From assembly GCF_902493215.1 (NCBI RefSeq), contig NZ_CABUOL010000015.1, positions 21,218 through 85,217 of the forward strand: 64,000 nucleotides of DNA. Direction: 5' to 3'. Position numbers and translations under genes: made by a program. This document shows positions 43,082 through 52,020 of the stretch, piece by piece (positions within the stretch are counted from its first letter, which is position 1; each line of letters starts with the position of its first letter). A model generated the notes under the pieces. The model was not told where the DNA came from. It saw nothing but the letters and a program-made list of their open reading frames with translations, and did not search any database. Source of the DNA: an uncultured Mediterranea sp. (lineage in GTDB: Bacteria > Bacteroidota > Bacteroidia > Bacteroidales > Bacteroidaceae).

Positions 43082-43411
43082 AATCTATTCTCTTCTTTTT
43101 AAATTTGACAATATGCGTTTTTTAATAACATACAAATAGTTTGCCAAAGATAAAGGATGACAGGCAAGTAACCGCATGAATTAACACAGATTATAGATTT
43201 TCTCCCAACCTGCCCTTTCCTACCAAGAAGCATATCTCACATCCAACTGCACTGACAAAGCAGAATGCAATGTACATCACATCCAGAATCATTCGTCTGT
43301 ATTTCAATCGATTAGATAGAATCAAAGTACATCAGTCCTCCATGGTTGGCGGGAGAAAAGGCTGTACCTTTGCCGACGCATCTGCATGAACCGATACAAG
43401 AAACAAAAATC
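43082..43411. other. Divergent intergenic region
   Basis: 330 bases with no gene. It holds the TATCTTTG box for the peptidase (minus, near 43144-43151) and TACCTTTG at 43365-43372 for the PAP2 gene (plus, 40 bases before its ATG). I see nothing else recognisable in the middle. Confidence 0.5.
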
Positions 43412-44947
43412 ATGACACGCAAGTATTTCTTCATCCCCATCCTCCTGGTCCTGACAGCCCTCAACCTGACGGCGGCTACACCCAGCGCCAAAGACACGCT
43501 GACCGTATCCACTTACCGTGCCCGCGAAGCCTTTGCGCACAACTTCTCGTATATGGGGCTGCCCTTCATCCTGGCAGGCGTCGTGGTCAAGGAACATAAC
43601 ACACACTTCCGAACCCTGCGCAACCGTTTCGAGCCCGCCTTCCACAAGCGTTACGACGACTACACGCAATATGTGCCGCTGGCCGCCACCTGGGGCCTGA
43701 AGGCAGCAGGCGTGCAGAGCCGGAGCACATGGGGCGAACTGGCGGTGAGCAACGCCTTCTCGGCAGTTCTGATGGCAGGCATGGTGAACGGCCTGAAATA
43801 CACGGTCAGGGAATGGAGGCCCGACCACTCGACCCGCAACTCCTTTCCTTCGGGACACACGGCCACCGCTTTCCTCTGCGCCACCATCCTGCACAAGGAA
43901 TATGGCATGAAAAGCCCGTGGTACAGTATCGGCGGCTACACACTGGCAGGGCTGACAGGCGTCACCCGCCAGCTGAACAACCGCCACTGGATAAGCGACG
44001 TGCTGGTGGGGGCCGGCATCGGTATCTTGTCGGCCGACTTGGGATATTTCCTGAGCGACCTGATATTCAAGCCGCAGGCAGCCACCCGAAAAAATACGCC
44101 CGACTACAACCGGACGGACGCCCCTTCATTCCTGGCCTTCAGCATGGGAGCAGCCACCGGGCCTGCCTATCTGCCCACGGCTGAACTCTATGACACCCAA
44201 GACGGCACACCACTGGGCATGCGGCTCCGGACGGGTACAAGTACCGTGGTAAGCGTGGAAGGAGCCTGGTTTGCCAACACCTACATCGGATTGGGAGGCC
44301 GTCTGAGGGTGAGTACCACGCCTGTCGTGGCCGACATCCCGACCGAGAACCTGGAGCGTTTCGACATGGACGGCGACCGCAAGGAAGGCGCACCTGTCAA
44401 CCTGTTCCTGCTGAAAGGACTGGAATCGGACCACCTCGGCCTGTTCGACATGGACCTGGGTATTTACCTGTCCTACCCTTTCAGCCGACAATGGCAGGCG
44501 GGAGGCAAACTGCTGGCCGGGCGAAGGCTGACAGCAGACTTCAACCTCCACTCCGTATGCCGCATCAATCCGCAGATATTCGACCGCAAGCTGGTGGACG
44601 AAGCAAGCTACAACCGCTATTACAAGCAGGATGTGGAACACTACATGCGGGAAGAAGGCTTGTCTGCCTACGAACTTCTACAGGAGGAATTTGTGGACGA
44701 AGAATTTCTGAGCATAAGGAAAAGCCGGGCATGGAAGGCAGGCACAGGCGTCTGGCTGAGTTACCGCTACAAAAAGGATGCCGCCCTGCGCCTCTATGCC
44801 GACTACGACTTTTCCGCCCCGCGCCTGACGTACGACCTGCGGAACTCGTGGACGAACGAAAACGGCCACCGTACCCCCCAATCGTATACCCGGCGAACCC
44901 GCATGCACAATGTCACGCTGGGAGCTGCCGTTACCTTCGTCTTCTGA
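43412..44947 (+). CDS. PAP2 phosphatase fused to a predicted outer-membrane barrel
   Basis: 511 residues from the ATG at 43412 with a signal peptide (about 1-22). The N-terminal half is a PAP2 phosphatase: KYTVREWRPDHS (motif 1), SFPSGHTATAF (motif 2), RQLNNRHWISDVLVG (motif 3). From about residue 235 on the sequence changes to alternating beta strands (SMGAATGPAYLPTAEL; YIGLGGRLRVSTTPVV; GLFDMDLGIYLSYPF; VWLSYRYKKDAALRLYADYDF) and ends in NVTLGAAVTFVF, with a terminal Phe as in outer-membrane barrels. The phosphatase would thus act at the outer membrane on lipid or sugar phosphates; this is inference. Confidence 0.85.
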   Translation: MTRKYFFIPILLVLTALNLTAATPSAKDTLTVSTYRAREAFAHNFSYMGLPFILAGVVVKEHNTHFRTLRNRFEPAFHKRYDDYTQYVPLAATWGLKAAGVQSRSTWGELAVSNAFSAVLMAGMVNGLKYTVREWRPDHSTRNSFPSGHTATAFLCATILHKEYGMKSPWYSIGGYTLAGLTGVTRQLNNRHWISDVLVGAGIGILSADLGYFLSDLIFKPQAATRKNTPDYNRTDAPSFLAFSMGAATGPAYLPTAELYDTQDGTPLGMRLRTGTSTVVSVEGAWFANTYIGLGGRLRVSTTPVVADIPTENLERFDMDGDRKEGAPVNLFLLKGLESDHLGLFDMDLGIYLSYPFSRQWQAGGKLLAGRRLTADFNLHSVCRINPQIFDRKLVDEASYNRYYKQDVEHYMREEGLSAYELLQEEFVDEEFLSIRKSRAWKAGTGVWLSYRYKKDAALRLYADYDFSAPRLTYDLRNSWTNENGHRTPQSYTRRTRMHNVTLGAAVTFVF

Positions 44948-44960
44948 CTCCCAAGACAAC

Positions 44961-45007
44961 AAACGCAGATTCACTCAAGGCTCATGTCCCTGAGAGAATC
45001 TGCGTTT
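44961..45007. terminator. Two-way terminator between PAP2 and fucosidase genes
   Basis: Perfect 12-bp arms AAACGCAGATTC (44961-44972) and GAATCTGCGTTT (44996-45007) between two convergent genes, with a further ACTCAAGG/CCCTGAG pairing inside. Confidence 0.82.
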
Positions 45008-45029
45008 CCTGATTATGGTTCAATCTAAA

Positions 45030-46337
45030 TCAGTCGAGCTGCAACTCAACAACCTTGTCCACTTCCGTGGGCACTTCGTCGAGCTGGAGGGTAATGCCGC
45101 CGTCCACCCGCTTGAACTTCAAGGCCTGCCGGCTTGCAAAATCAACCGCGCTCTTCACTTTCTTACCTTCCAAAGGCAAGAAGAGTGCCTTGTCCTGCAG
45201 GTCGAGGATGTGGACAAACAACCGGTTGCCCTTCTGCGTGGTCACGCCCCAGGGATGGGGAGCCACACAACCGCCACGCGTGCCATAGATGGTTTCACCA
45301 TAGGTCTTCATCCATTCGCCCATCTCCTTCAGACGCTCTACGGCTACCTGAGGCAGGCATCCGTCGGGCTGAGGGCCGATGTTCATCAGCAGGTTGGCAT
45401 CCTTGCCGGCAGCCTTCACCAGATAGTGAATCAAAGTTTTGGTCGATTTATAGTTCTGGTCGGTAATCTTGTAACCCCACATGCCGTTCATTGTCTCGCA
45501 CGTTTCCAGCGGCAGGCGGCTGATGTCCTGACCCGAAAGGCCAGCCTTGTTCTCACCCGGCAGGTCGCGTTCGAAAATCTGGATATCCTCGCCCTCGAAA
45601 GGCACCTGATGATGATTGTTGCCCACGAGGCAGGCGGGTTGCAACTTGTGTATCAACTCATACTGGCCGGGCAGCTGCCAGTCGAAGTCGGGGTTCTGGT
45701 CCTGGTCCCACCAGCCGTCAAACCAGATGGCACCTATCGGGCCATAGTTGGTGAGCAACTCCGTCAGCTGGTTGTTCATGAACTGATAGTAGCTGGCCCA
45801 GTTGCCTTCAGGATTGGAGCGGCCTGTACCCCGTCCCGTGCGTCCCCACGGATAGTCTTCACGATACCAGTCGAGGTGTGAATAATAGAGGTGCAGACGG
45901 ATGCCCTGCTTGTGGCACTCGTCGGCCAGCTCCTTCAAGACATCGCGCTTGAAGGGGGTAGCGTCCACCACGTTGTAGTCCGAGTATTTTGTGTCGAACA
46001 TGGAGAAACCTTCGTGATGACGGGTTGTGAAGCAGATGTACTTGGCTCCCGAAGCCTTGATGGCGGCCACCCACTCGGCAGCATTGAACTTCGAAGGATA
46101 GAATCCGCCTGCCAATTTGGCATACTCCTTGTAATTCAGGTCGTTGTTGGTCATGGTCCATTCGCCCGTAGCCAGCATGGCGTACAGTCCCCAATGGAGG
46201 AATATGCCGAAACGGGCATCGCGGAACTCCTGACGTGACTTCAGATTCTCTTCCGTGGGCGTATAACTCTGGGCACGCACAGGAAGTGACAAACAGGTTC
46301 CCATCAAAAGGAACAAAGCAAAAATACGTGTTTTCAT
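45030..46337 (-). CDS. GH29 alpha-L-fucosidase
   Basis: 435 residues with a signal peptide (about 1-22). Motifs: DARFGIFLHWGLYAM, YICFTTRHHEGFSMFDTKYSDY, GIRLHLYYSHLDWYR, and the nucleophile Asp in PIGAIWFDGWWDQD. The length fits the short GH29 form with a small C-terminal domain. It removes alpha-linked fucose from mucin-type or milk glycans, matching the GH20 and sulfatase to the left. No SusC/SusD pair is in the window, so it is not part of a complete polysaccharide locus here. Confidence 0.94.
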   Translation of the reverse strand: MKTRIFALFLLMGTCLSLPVRAQSYTPTEENLKSRQEFRDARFGIFLHWGLYAMLATGEWTMTNNDLNYKEYAKLAGGFYPSKFNAAEWVAAIKASGAKYICFTTRHHEGFSMFDTKYSDYNVVDATPFKRDVLKELADECHKQGIRLHLYYSHLDWYREDYPWGRTGRGTGRSNPEGNWASYYQFMNNQLTELLTNYGPIGAIWFDGWWDQDQNPDFDWQLPGQYELIHKLQPACLVGNNHHQVPFEGEDIQIFERDLPGENKAGLSGQDISRLPLETCETMNGMWGYKITDQNYKSTKTLIHYLVKAAGKDANLLMNIGPQPDGCLPQVAVERLKEMGEWMKTYGETIYGTRGGCVAPHPWGVTTQKGNRLFVHILDLQDKALFLPLEGKKVKSAVDFASRQALKFKRVDGGITLQLDEVPTEVDKVVELQLD

Positions 46338-46385
46338 AACGAAAAGGGTGTTTTAGGTAAATGAAAAGTATGTTTTAAGAAACAA

Positions 46386-46427
46386 AAAACGCAGGCTTCC
46401 TGAAGCGGGCAGGAAAAGCCTACGTTT
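46386..46427 (-). terminator. Terminator of fur-purA
   Basis: AAAACGCAGGCTT pairs with AAGCCTACGTTTT (one mismatch) within 46386-46427, followed on the minus strand by TTTTTTGTT. It is 18 bases past the purA stop. Confidence 0.85.
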
Positions 46428-46444
46428 TGTCTGTCGCATCCGAA

Positions 46445-47716
46445 TTATTCCTCGGTATATCGTTCGATGGTCTGTTCACGGTCAGGACCTACAGACACAA
46501 TCTTGATGGGCACACCCAGCTGCTCTTCGAGGAAGGACAGATAGGCGTTGAATTCTTCGGGGAACTCGTCCTCGCTCTGCATCTTGGTCATGTCGGTCTT
46601 CCAGCCGGGCAGCTCTACGTAGACTGGCTCTACGCCCTCGGCAATGTCGAAGGGGAAGTAGTCGATTTCCCCGCCGTCCATCTTGTAGGCCACACAAGCC
46701 TTGATGGTTTCGAACGTGTCGAGCACGTCGCTCTTCATCATGATGAGCTTCGTCACGCCGTCTACCATGATGGCATATTTCAATGCTACGAGGTCAATCC
46801 ATCCGCAACGGCGACGACGGCCAGTGACGGAACCGAATTCATGTCCGAGGGTACAGATCTTGTCGCCCGTCTCGTCGAAGAGCTCGGTGGGGAAAGGACC
46901 GGCACCTACGCGCGTACAATAGGCCTTGAAAATGCCGTACACGTCACCTATCTTGCAGGGAGCCACACCCAAACCCGTGCAGGCACCCGCACAGATAGTG
47001 TTGGACGAAGTAACGAAAGGATAAGAACCGAAATCGATGTCGAGCATCGTACCCTGTGCACCCTCGCAGAGGACAGACTTGCCTTCGTTCAGGAGGCCGT
47101 TGATTTCGTGTTCGCTGTCCACCAGCTGGAATTGCTTCAGGTATTCGATGCCTTCGAACCAGGTCTTTTCGGCCTCAGCCAAGTCGTATTCGAAGTTCAG
47201 GCTCTTGAGTATCTGCTCGTGGCGGGCCTTGGCGGCGGCATACTTCTGGTCGAAGTTGTGCAGCAGGTCGCCCACGCGCAAGCCGTTGCGGCTTACCTTG
47301 TCGGTATAGGTAGGACCGATGCCCTTGCCTGTCGTGCCCACCTTGGCATCGCCCTTGGCAGCCTCATAAGCGGCGTCGAGCAGACGGTGGGTAGGCATGA
47401 TGAGATGAGCCTTCTTCGAGATGTGAAGGCGTTGCTTCAGGTCGTGACCCGAGGCCTCGAGCGCTTCGGCCTCAGCCTTGAAGAGGGCCGGGTCGAGCAC
47501 CACGCCGTTACCGATGATATTCACCTTGTCGCCCTGGAAAATTCCCGAAGGAATCGAGCGGAGTACATACTTCTGACCTTCGAACTCCAGCGTGTGACCG
47601 GCATTCGGTCCGCCCTGAAAACGAGCCACCACGTCGTAGCGCGGCGTCAGTACGTCGACGACTTTGCCTTTGCCTTCGTCGCCCCATTGTAATCCTAACA
47701 GTACATCTACTTTCAT
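46445..47716 (-). CDS. purA: Adenylosuccinate synthetase PurA
   Basis: 423 residues. Motifs: LLGLQWGDEGKGKVVDVL (GTP/IMP site, catalytic Asp), FQGGPNAGHTLEF, GRGIGPTY-like GKGIGPTYTDKVSRNG, CEGAQGTMLDIDFGSYPFVTSSN and RTVTGRRRRCGWIDL-like SVTGRRRRCGWID. It makes adenylosuccinate for AMP. The ATG overlaps the TGA of the fur gene in ATGA, so the regulator and enzyme are translationally coupled. Confidence 0.96.
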   Translation of the reverse strand: MKVDVLLGLQWGDEGKGKVVDVLTPRYDVVARFQGGPNAGHTLEFEGQKYVLRSIPSGIFQGDKVNIIGNGVVLDPALFKAEAEALEASGHDLKQRLHISKKAHLIMPTHRLLDAAYEAAKGDAKVGTTGKGIGPTYTDKVSRNGLRVGDLLHNFDQKYAAAKARHEQILKSLNFEYDLAEAEKTWFEGIEYLKQFQLVDSEHEINGLLNEGKSVLCEGAQGTMLDIDFGSYPFVTSSNTICAGACTGLGVAPCKIGDVYGIFKAYCTRVGAGPFPTELFDETGDKICTLGHEFGSVTGRRRRCGWIDLVALKYAIMVDGVTKLIMMKSDVLDTFETIKACVAYKMDGGEIDYFPFDIAEGVEPVYVELPGWKTDMTKMQSEDEFPEEFNAYLSFLEEQLGVPIKIVSVGPDREQTIERYTEE

Positions 47717-48201
47717 TTTTCTTTCTTATGAATGTTGTTCTTCAATTTTTTCTTGTTGGCCCGCTCGCACTTGCTGCACAATCCATACATGTAGAGGGAA
47801 TAATGCGTCAGATTGAAACGGCTGAGCTTGGTATGCTCGATGGCATGCTGGAGGTCTTCGTTCTGAAACTCCGTCACCTTGCCACACTGGGTACAGATCT
47901 GATGATGGTGTGTGTCGCGGTTGTAGCTCTTCTCGTATTGCGACGAATTGCCGAACTGGTGCTTGATGACCAGCCGCGCGTTGATGAGCAGGATAATGGT
48001 ATTGTAAAGAGTAGCCCTGCTGACACGGAACTTTTCCTGGTCGGCCATGAGCGAGTAGAGCGTGTCGATGTCGAAATGGCCGTCGATGGAGTAGATGGTA
48101 TCAAGTATGGCATAGCGTTCGGGAGTCTTCCGATGCCCGTTCGCATTGAGATATTCGGTGAATATCTGCCTGACTGTATCTTTCACATTTTGAACCTCCA
48201 T
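47713..48201 (-). CDS. Fur-family transcriptional regulator
   Basis: 162 residues. An N-terminal winged helix (HRKTPERYAILDTIYS; FRVSRATLYNTIILL) is followed by the Fur metal region (THHHQICTQCGKVTEF) and a second CxxC in GLCSKCERANKK, which together form a structural zinc site. A lysine-rich tail ends it. The sensed metal or peroxide cannot be told. It is the first gene of the fur-purA unit. Confidence 0.93.
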   Translation of the reverse strand: MEVQNVKDTVRQIFTEYLNANGHRKTPERYAILDTIYSIDGHFDIDTLYSLMADQEKFRVSRATLYNTIILLINARLVIKHQFGNSSQYEKSYNRDTHHHQICTQCGKVTEFQNEDLQHAIEHTKLSRFNLTHYSLYMYGLCSKCERANKKKLKNNIHKKEK

Positions 48202-48295
48202 CTTTCAGTCCGTTTCTTTTTAATCAGCCAACAAAGTTAAGCCTTTTTTGTGGAAAGCAAAAGGAAAAGCGGGAAAAGTTACAGCCACCCCCAAG

Positions 48296-48958
48296 TCATT
48301 CGACCACAGCGCTCACCACTTCATAAAGCAGGCGTTCAGCTTCGGAAGAAGAATCTTTCATACCGTCCACGCATCGGCAAACCCTGAACGCATGCTCCTC
48401 GCTATGCTCCATGAAGCGGCGGAGGGCAGCGGCAACAGCATTGCGTACGGCATAGGAGCCCGCGAGGAAGCACGACACAGCCTGGTCGAGAAACTCATTG
48501 GCTACGCGGTCGTCCATATCGCCCTTCTTCTGAAGCAGGCGGGCGATGGTGAGGAAGCCGCACACTTGTGCCAACTCGCGCTCGTCAGCTATCCAACGGA
48601 AGGCTTTGGCAGGTGCATAAGGTAGATGCTGGAAGAGATTCATTGACGTGAGTTCGGCAATCTCGACCGTGGGCATGGTATCCACCCAGATGTCGGCTAT
48701 CTCGGGCAGGAAGGTATCAACAGGCTGGAGCAGGCCGGCCAGTATCTTGCATTCGCGGATGTCTTCCTTCCACAAGGCCTGAGCCAGAGCGTGGTCTTTC
48801 TCATAAATGGCGGCAATTCCCTTGATGCGGGGCAGCTCGACGCCGAAGTTCAGTCTATAGACAAGCCCCTTCTCGCGCATGCTTTGCGACACGGCGCCGT
48901 TCATCGAAAGGCGGAGCTGAGTCTTGATATCTTTCAGTTGTTCGTGTAAGTCCATCAT
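48296..48958 (-). CDS. AlkD-like HEAT-repeat protein (putative DNA alkylation repair)
   Basis: 220 residues, almost all alpha-helical, with HEAT-like helix pairs. The stretch ECKILAGLLQPVDTFLPEIADIWVDTM and WIADERELAQVCGFLTIARLLQ recalls the AlkD/DNA-alkylation-repair fold (E..e.k.lA...l, ..DnWel.D). The normal catalytic Trp/Asp set is not all evident, so repair activity is only proposed. It lies 94 bases upstream of fur, without overlap. Confidence 0.65.
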   Translation of the reverse strand: MMDLHEQLKDIKTQLRLSMNGAVSQSMREKGLVYRLNFGVELPRIKGIAAIYEKDHALAQALWKEDIRECKILAGLLQPVDTFLPEIADIWVDTMPTVEIAELTSMNLFQHLPYAPAKAFRWIADERELAQVCGFLTIARLLQKKGDMDDRVANEFLDQAVSCFLAGSYAVRNAVAAALRRFMEHSEEHAFRVCRCVDGMKDSSSEAERLLYEVVSAVVE

Positions 48959-49011
48959 TCAAATATAGTGAAAATAACAATAGTAGCCTCATAAGGCCTT
49001 CTCTTGGGACA

Positions 49012-49081
49012 CTTTAGGCACGAACGACACGAATTGTCACATGGGCTCGTCCGTGAAAATCCGTGGCATCCGTGCCTAAAG
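49012..49081. repeat. Inverted repeat of the TTTAGGCACGG type
   Basis: Perfect 11-bp ends CTTTAGGCACG (49012-49022) and CGTGCCTAAAG (49071-49081), with partial pairing inward (GACACGAATT versus AATCCGTGGC). It lies between the AlkD-like gene and the DPP III stop and may act as the DPP III terminator. Confidence 0.65.
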
Positions 49082-49104
49082 ACAGGTATATCGTACGTCA
49101 AGTC

Positions 49105-51153
49105 TTATTCGTTGACGTAAGGCAGGGTGGCATAATCCTTGCTATAGCGGAGCATCTGCTCGGCATAGCCTTCGTCGTAGGTCACCTTCACGTCGGTGAT
49201 GTTGCCTTCGGCGTCGGTCACGGCCTCATACTTCGGATTGACAAAACCCTTGTAGGGAGCCAAGTTCAGCTTCTTGTAGCGTTCGAGCACTTCGGCATGC
49301 AGTTCGGGATCGACCTTCACGGCATAGTTCTCGACCAGCTGGCGTGCGCCTTCGAAGTCGCCCGTCGACTTGATGCGCTGGATTTCGGCCAGCAATTCGC
49401 CGAAGAGAACACGCACCTTGGCATAGTCGTTCACCACCACGTAGGTCTTGCCATCCTTCTTCTTCAGTTCGACCACCTTGTCGGCCGCTCCCTTCTCGTA
49501 CACCCAACGGGCGATAAGGGCACGGTTGCGCATGTGGGCTTCCTCAATCTGGTTGCCCGGCTCAATGCGTACCAGCTGGGTCATCAGGCCGTTCATCAGG
49601 TAGGTATAGAACTGGGCCTTGTAGGCATCGGCATCAGGCAGAAGTCCCAGCTCAACCAATTTGGGGTCGGCTACATAATAAAGGCCGAACAAGTCTGCAC
49701 GGGCCTCCTCGATAGTAGAGCCATAAGCCTTCAGGGCATCGGGGTCAACACCTGGAAGCAGCTTGCCCGAACCATGGCCGAGGCATTCGTGCAGGTCGGT
49801 ATGAAGTTCGTCGGTCAGGTCGGCATACTTGTTGATATTGTCCAGTTCGGCTTGGCTATAAACAAACTCTTCGTTGAAGCCATTGCCGTGGGCGGCCTTG
49901 TTGTAAGCATCGGTAATGTTGCCGATAGTCACCGACTTGGAGCCGTGCTGGCTACGTATCCAGTTGGCGTTGGGCAGGTTGATGCCGATAGCCGTAGCCG
50001 GATAGAGGTCACCTGCCAAGATGGCGGCGGTGATGACCTTGGCCGAAACGCCTTTCACTTCTTCTTTCTTGAATTGCTTGTCCACCGGCGAGTGGTCTTC
50101 GAACCACTGGGCATTACTGCTGATGATTTCCGTACGGCGGGTAGCCTCGAGGTCCTTGAAATTGACAAGCGACTCCCAGCTGGCCTTCATGCCCAGCGGG
50201 TCACCATAGCTTTCGGTAAAGCCGTTCACGAAATCCACGCGCGAATTCAAATCTTTCACCCAAAGAATTGCATAGTCGTCGAAAGTCTTCAGGTCGCCTG
50301 TTTCGTAGTATTCCACCAACTTGGCGATGACCGCCTTCTGTTCGGGTGTCTCGGCCACACCTTCGGCTTTCTTCAGCCAGTAGACAATCTTCTCGAGTGC
50401 CTGGCCATAAAGTCCACCCACCTTCCATACCTTTTCCTGAACACGGCCGTTTTCCTTCACCAAACGGCTGTTTAGTCCATAGGAAACGGGCGTTTCGTCC
50501 TTGGGATCCTTCAGGGCGTTGTAGAAGTCTTCAGCTTCCTTCTGCGTTACACCCTCATAGTAGTTGCAGGCGGAGGTGAGCACCAGGTCTTCGCCATCGG
50601 CCTGATTGACGCGCTTGGGCATCACGGCCGGGTCGAAAATGACGGGGAAAATCTCGTCACAGAATTGCTCCAGTGTCTGCCCTTCGGCCAAAGGAAGCTG
50701 GAAAGCATCGACACCGGCCAGAGCCTGCTTGAAGAATTCGGGGGTAAAACCCGGCACAAACTTCTCGCATCCGTAGTGATGGTGGATGCCGTTGGAGAAC
50801 CATACGCGCTTGAGATAAACCTCCATTGCCTTGAAGTCGGCCGACTGCTTGTCGCCCTTATAACCTGTATAAACAGCCTCCAATGCCTTGCGGATGCGGA
50901 GGTTGTATTTGCCGTTCTGGTCGAACAGGATGTCACGGCCCTGCAGAGCCGCTTCTGTCAGATAATAAACCAGCTGCTTCTGCTGGAGTGAAAGCTCCTC
51001 AAAGCCCGGCACACGATAGCGTAAAATCTGTAAATCTGCAAATTGTTCCACTGTATAATCAAATTTTTCTGCCTCGGCAGTCGTTTGTTTCTGACCTCCG
51101 CAAGCTGAGAGCAGGGTCAGAGCGGCGGCCATCGAAATAAGTTGTTTTCTCAT
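49105..51153 (-). CDS. Dipeptidyl-peptidase III-like metallopeptidase (M49)
   Basis: 682 residues. The start MRKQLISMAAALTLLSACGG carries a lipobox, so it is a lipoprotein. The zinc motif is HECLGHGSGKL, the bacterial HEXXGH variant of M49; the downstream glutamate site is EEARADLFGLYY. It removes dipeptides from short peptides outside the cytoplasm. Single gene; the AraC-type regulator gene begins 597 bases upstream on the same strand. Confidence 0.93.
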   Translation of the reverse strand: MRKQLISMAAALTLLSACGGQKQTTAEAEKFDYTVEQFADLQILRYRVPGFEELSLQQKQLVYYLTEAALQGRDILFDQNGKYNLRIRKALEAVYTGYKGDKQSADFKAMEVYLKRVWFSNGIHHHYGCEKFVPGFTPEFFKQALAGVDAFQLPLAEGQTLEQFCDEIFPVIFDPAVMPKRVNQADGEDLVLTSACNYYEGVTQKEAEDFYNALKDPKDETPVSYGLNSRLVKENGRVQEKVWKVGGLYGQALEKIVYWLKKAEGVAETPEQKAVIAKLVEYYETGDLKTFDDYAILWVKDLNSRVDFVNGFTESYGDPLGMKASWESLVNFKDLEATRRTEIISSNAQWFEDHSPVDKQFKKEEVKGVSAKVITAAILAGDLYPATAIGINLPNANWIRSQHGSKSVTIGNITDAYNKAAHGNGFNEEFVYSQAELDNINKYADLTDELHTDLHECLGHGSGKLLPGVDPDALKAYGSTIEEARADLFGLYYVADPKLVELGLLPDADAYKAQFYTYLMNGLMTQLVRIEPGNQIEEAHMRNRALIARWVYEKGAADKVVELKKKDGKTYVVVNDYAKVRVLFGELLAEIQRIKSTGDFEGARQLVENYAVKVDPELHAEVLERYKKLNLAPYKGFVNPKYEAVTDAEGNITDVKVTYDEGYAEQMLRYSKDYATLPYVNE

Positions 51154-51285
51154 ATCTATATATCAGTAGGTTTTAGAATCATCGGTTCCTGCATGCTGCA
51201 TAAAAAGGGACAAATAAAAAAGGAAGTACTCCGAAGTGCAGACTTCCGAATATTTCCTTTTTCACCATCTCCTTACGGAGTCAGC

Positions 51286-51750
51286 TTATTTCTTCTTCTC
51301 GGCATGCTTTTTACGATAGCTGTTGGGAGTCTCACCTACATTCTTGTAGAAAGCAGCATAGAAAGACTGACGGTTGGCAAAACCTACCATCATACTGATT
51401 TCCTCCACATTCTTGTCGGCATATCGTTTGTCCTTGAGCAGGTGCATCGCTTCCTTTACACGATACTCGTTCAACAGGCAAGAATAGTTCATACCAAAAC
51501 GTGAATTGACTACAGCAGAAAGGTAACGGGTATTGGTTTCCAAATCCTTTGCCAACTCTTTAGCCGAATAATCACGGTCTCTGTACTTCTTTTGTACCAC
51601 AATGATGTTCATAATCTTGTCATACAGTTCGTCAGCCAGTTCGGGACGGATCAAAGCACGGTAAGCCGCGTCTTTTTCTTTCTTTTCACGCAAATTGTAC
51701 GGACGTTTCTTAGGCGCCTCTTCCTGCGTTTTGTTTTCTAAATCACTCAT
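51286..51750 (-). CDS. AraC-type DNA-binding protein
   Basis: 154 residues with only a DNA-binding half: two helix-turn-helix units (about 66-145) in SAKELAKDLETNTRYLSAVVNSRFGMNYSCLLNEYRVKEA and NVEEISMMVGFANRQSFYAAFYKNVGETPNSYRKK. The N-terminal 50 residues are charged and show no ligand domain. It lies alone between dpp and recQ; target genes unknown. The lysine-rich end (HAEKKK) is consistent with DNA binding. Confidence 0.9.
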   Translation of the reverse strand: MSDLENKTQEEAPKKRPYNLREKKEKDAAYRALIRPELADELYDKIMNIIVVQKKYRDRDYSAKELAKDLETNTRYLSAVVNSRFGMNYSCLLNEYRVKEAMHLLKDKRYADKNVEEISMMVGFANRQSFYAAFYKNVGETPNSYRKKHAEKKK

Positions 51751-51985
51751 TGAATTAACTGGTTAGGGGTTTTACATTTATATCCTGACAAAGTATTTTT
51801 GTTTTGGACATACAAAAGTCTGCTTTTTTTTTGAAATATGCAACAGTTTTCGTACAAATTTTTCGCCCAGAAAGAATAAAAAAGTTTGAATAAAAGCATA
51901 AAAATGTAACTAAATCGGTTTAACCATCGCAAGACGCATCCGAATATTCACGGGAAAAGAGGGAGAAATATTAAAATAAATGGTG

Positions 51986-51993
51986 TAACTTTG
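51986..51993 (+). promoter_or_regulatory. -7 box of recQ
   Basis: TAACTTTG matches TAnnTTTG, 27 bases before the recQ ATG. A -33 element is not clear. Confidence 0.5.
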
Positions 51994-52020
51994 CCAAACA
52001 AAAAATATAGACACCACCCT

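Noticed and set aside
38606..46337. Polysaccharide utilisation locus
   Set aside because: Sulfatase, GH20 and GH29 are present but no SusC/SusD pair or hybrid two-component or sigma/anti-sigma regulator lies in the window.
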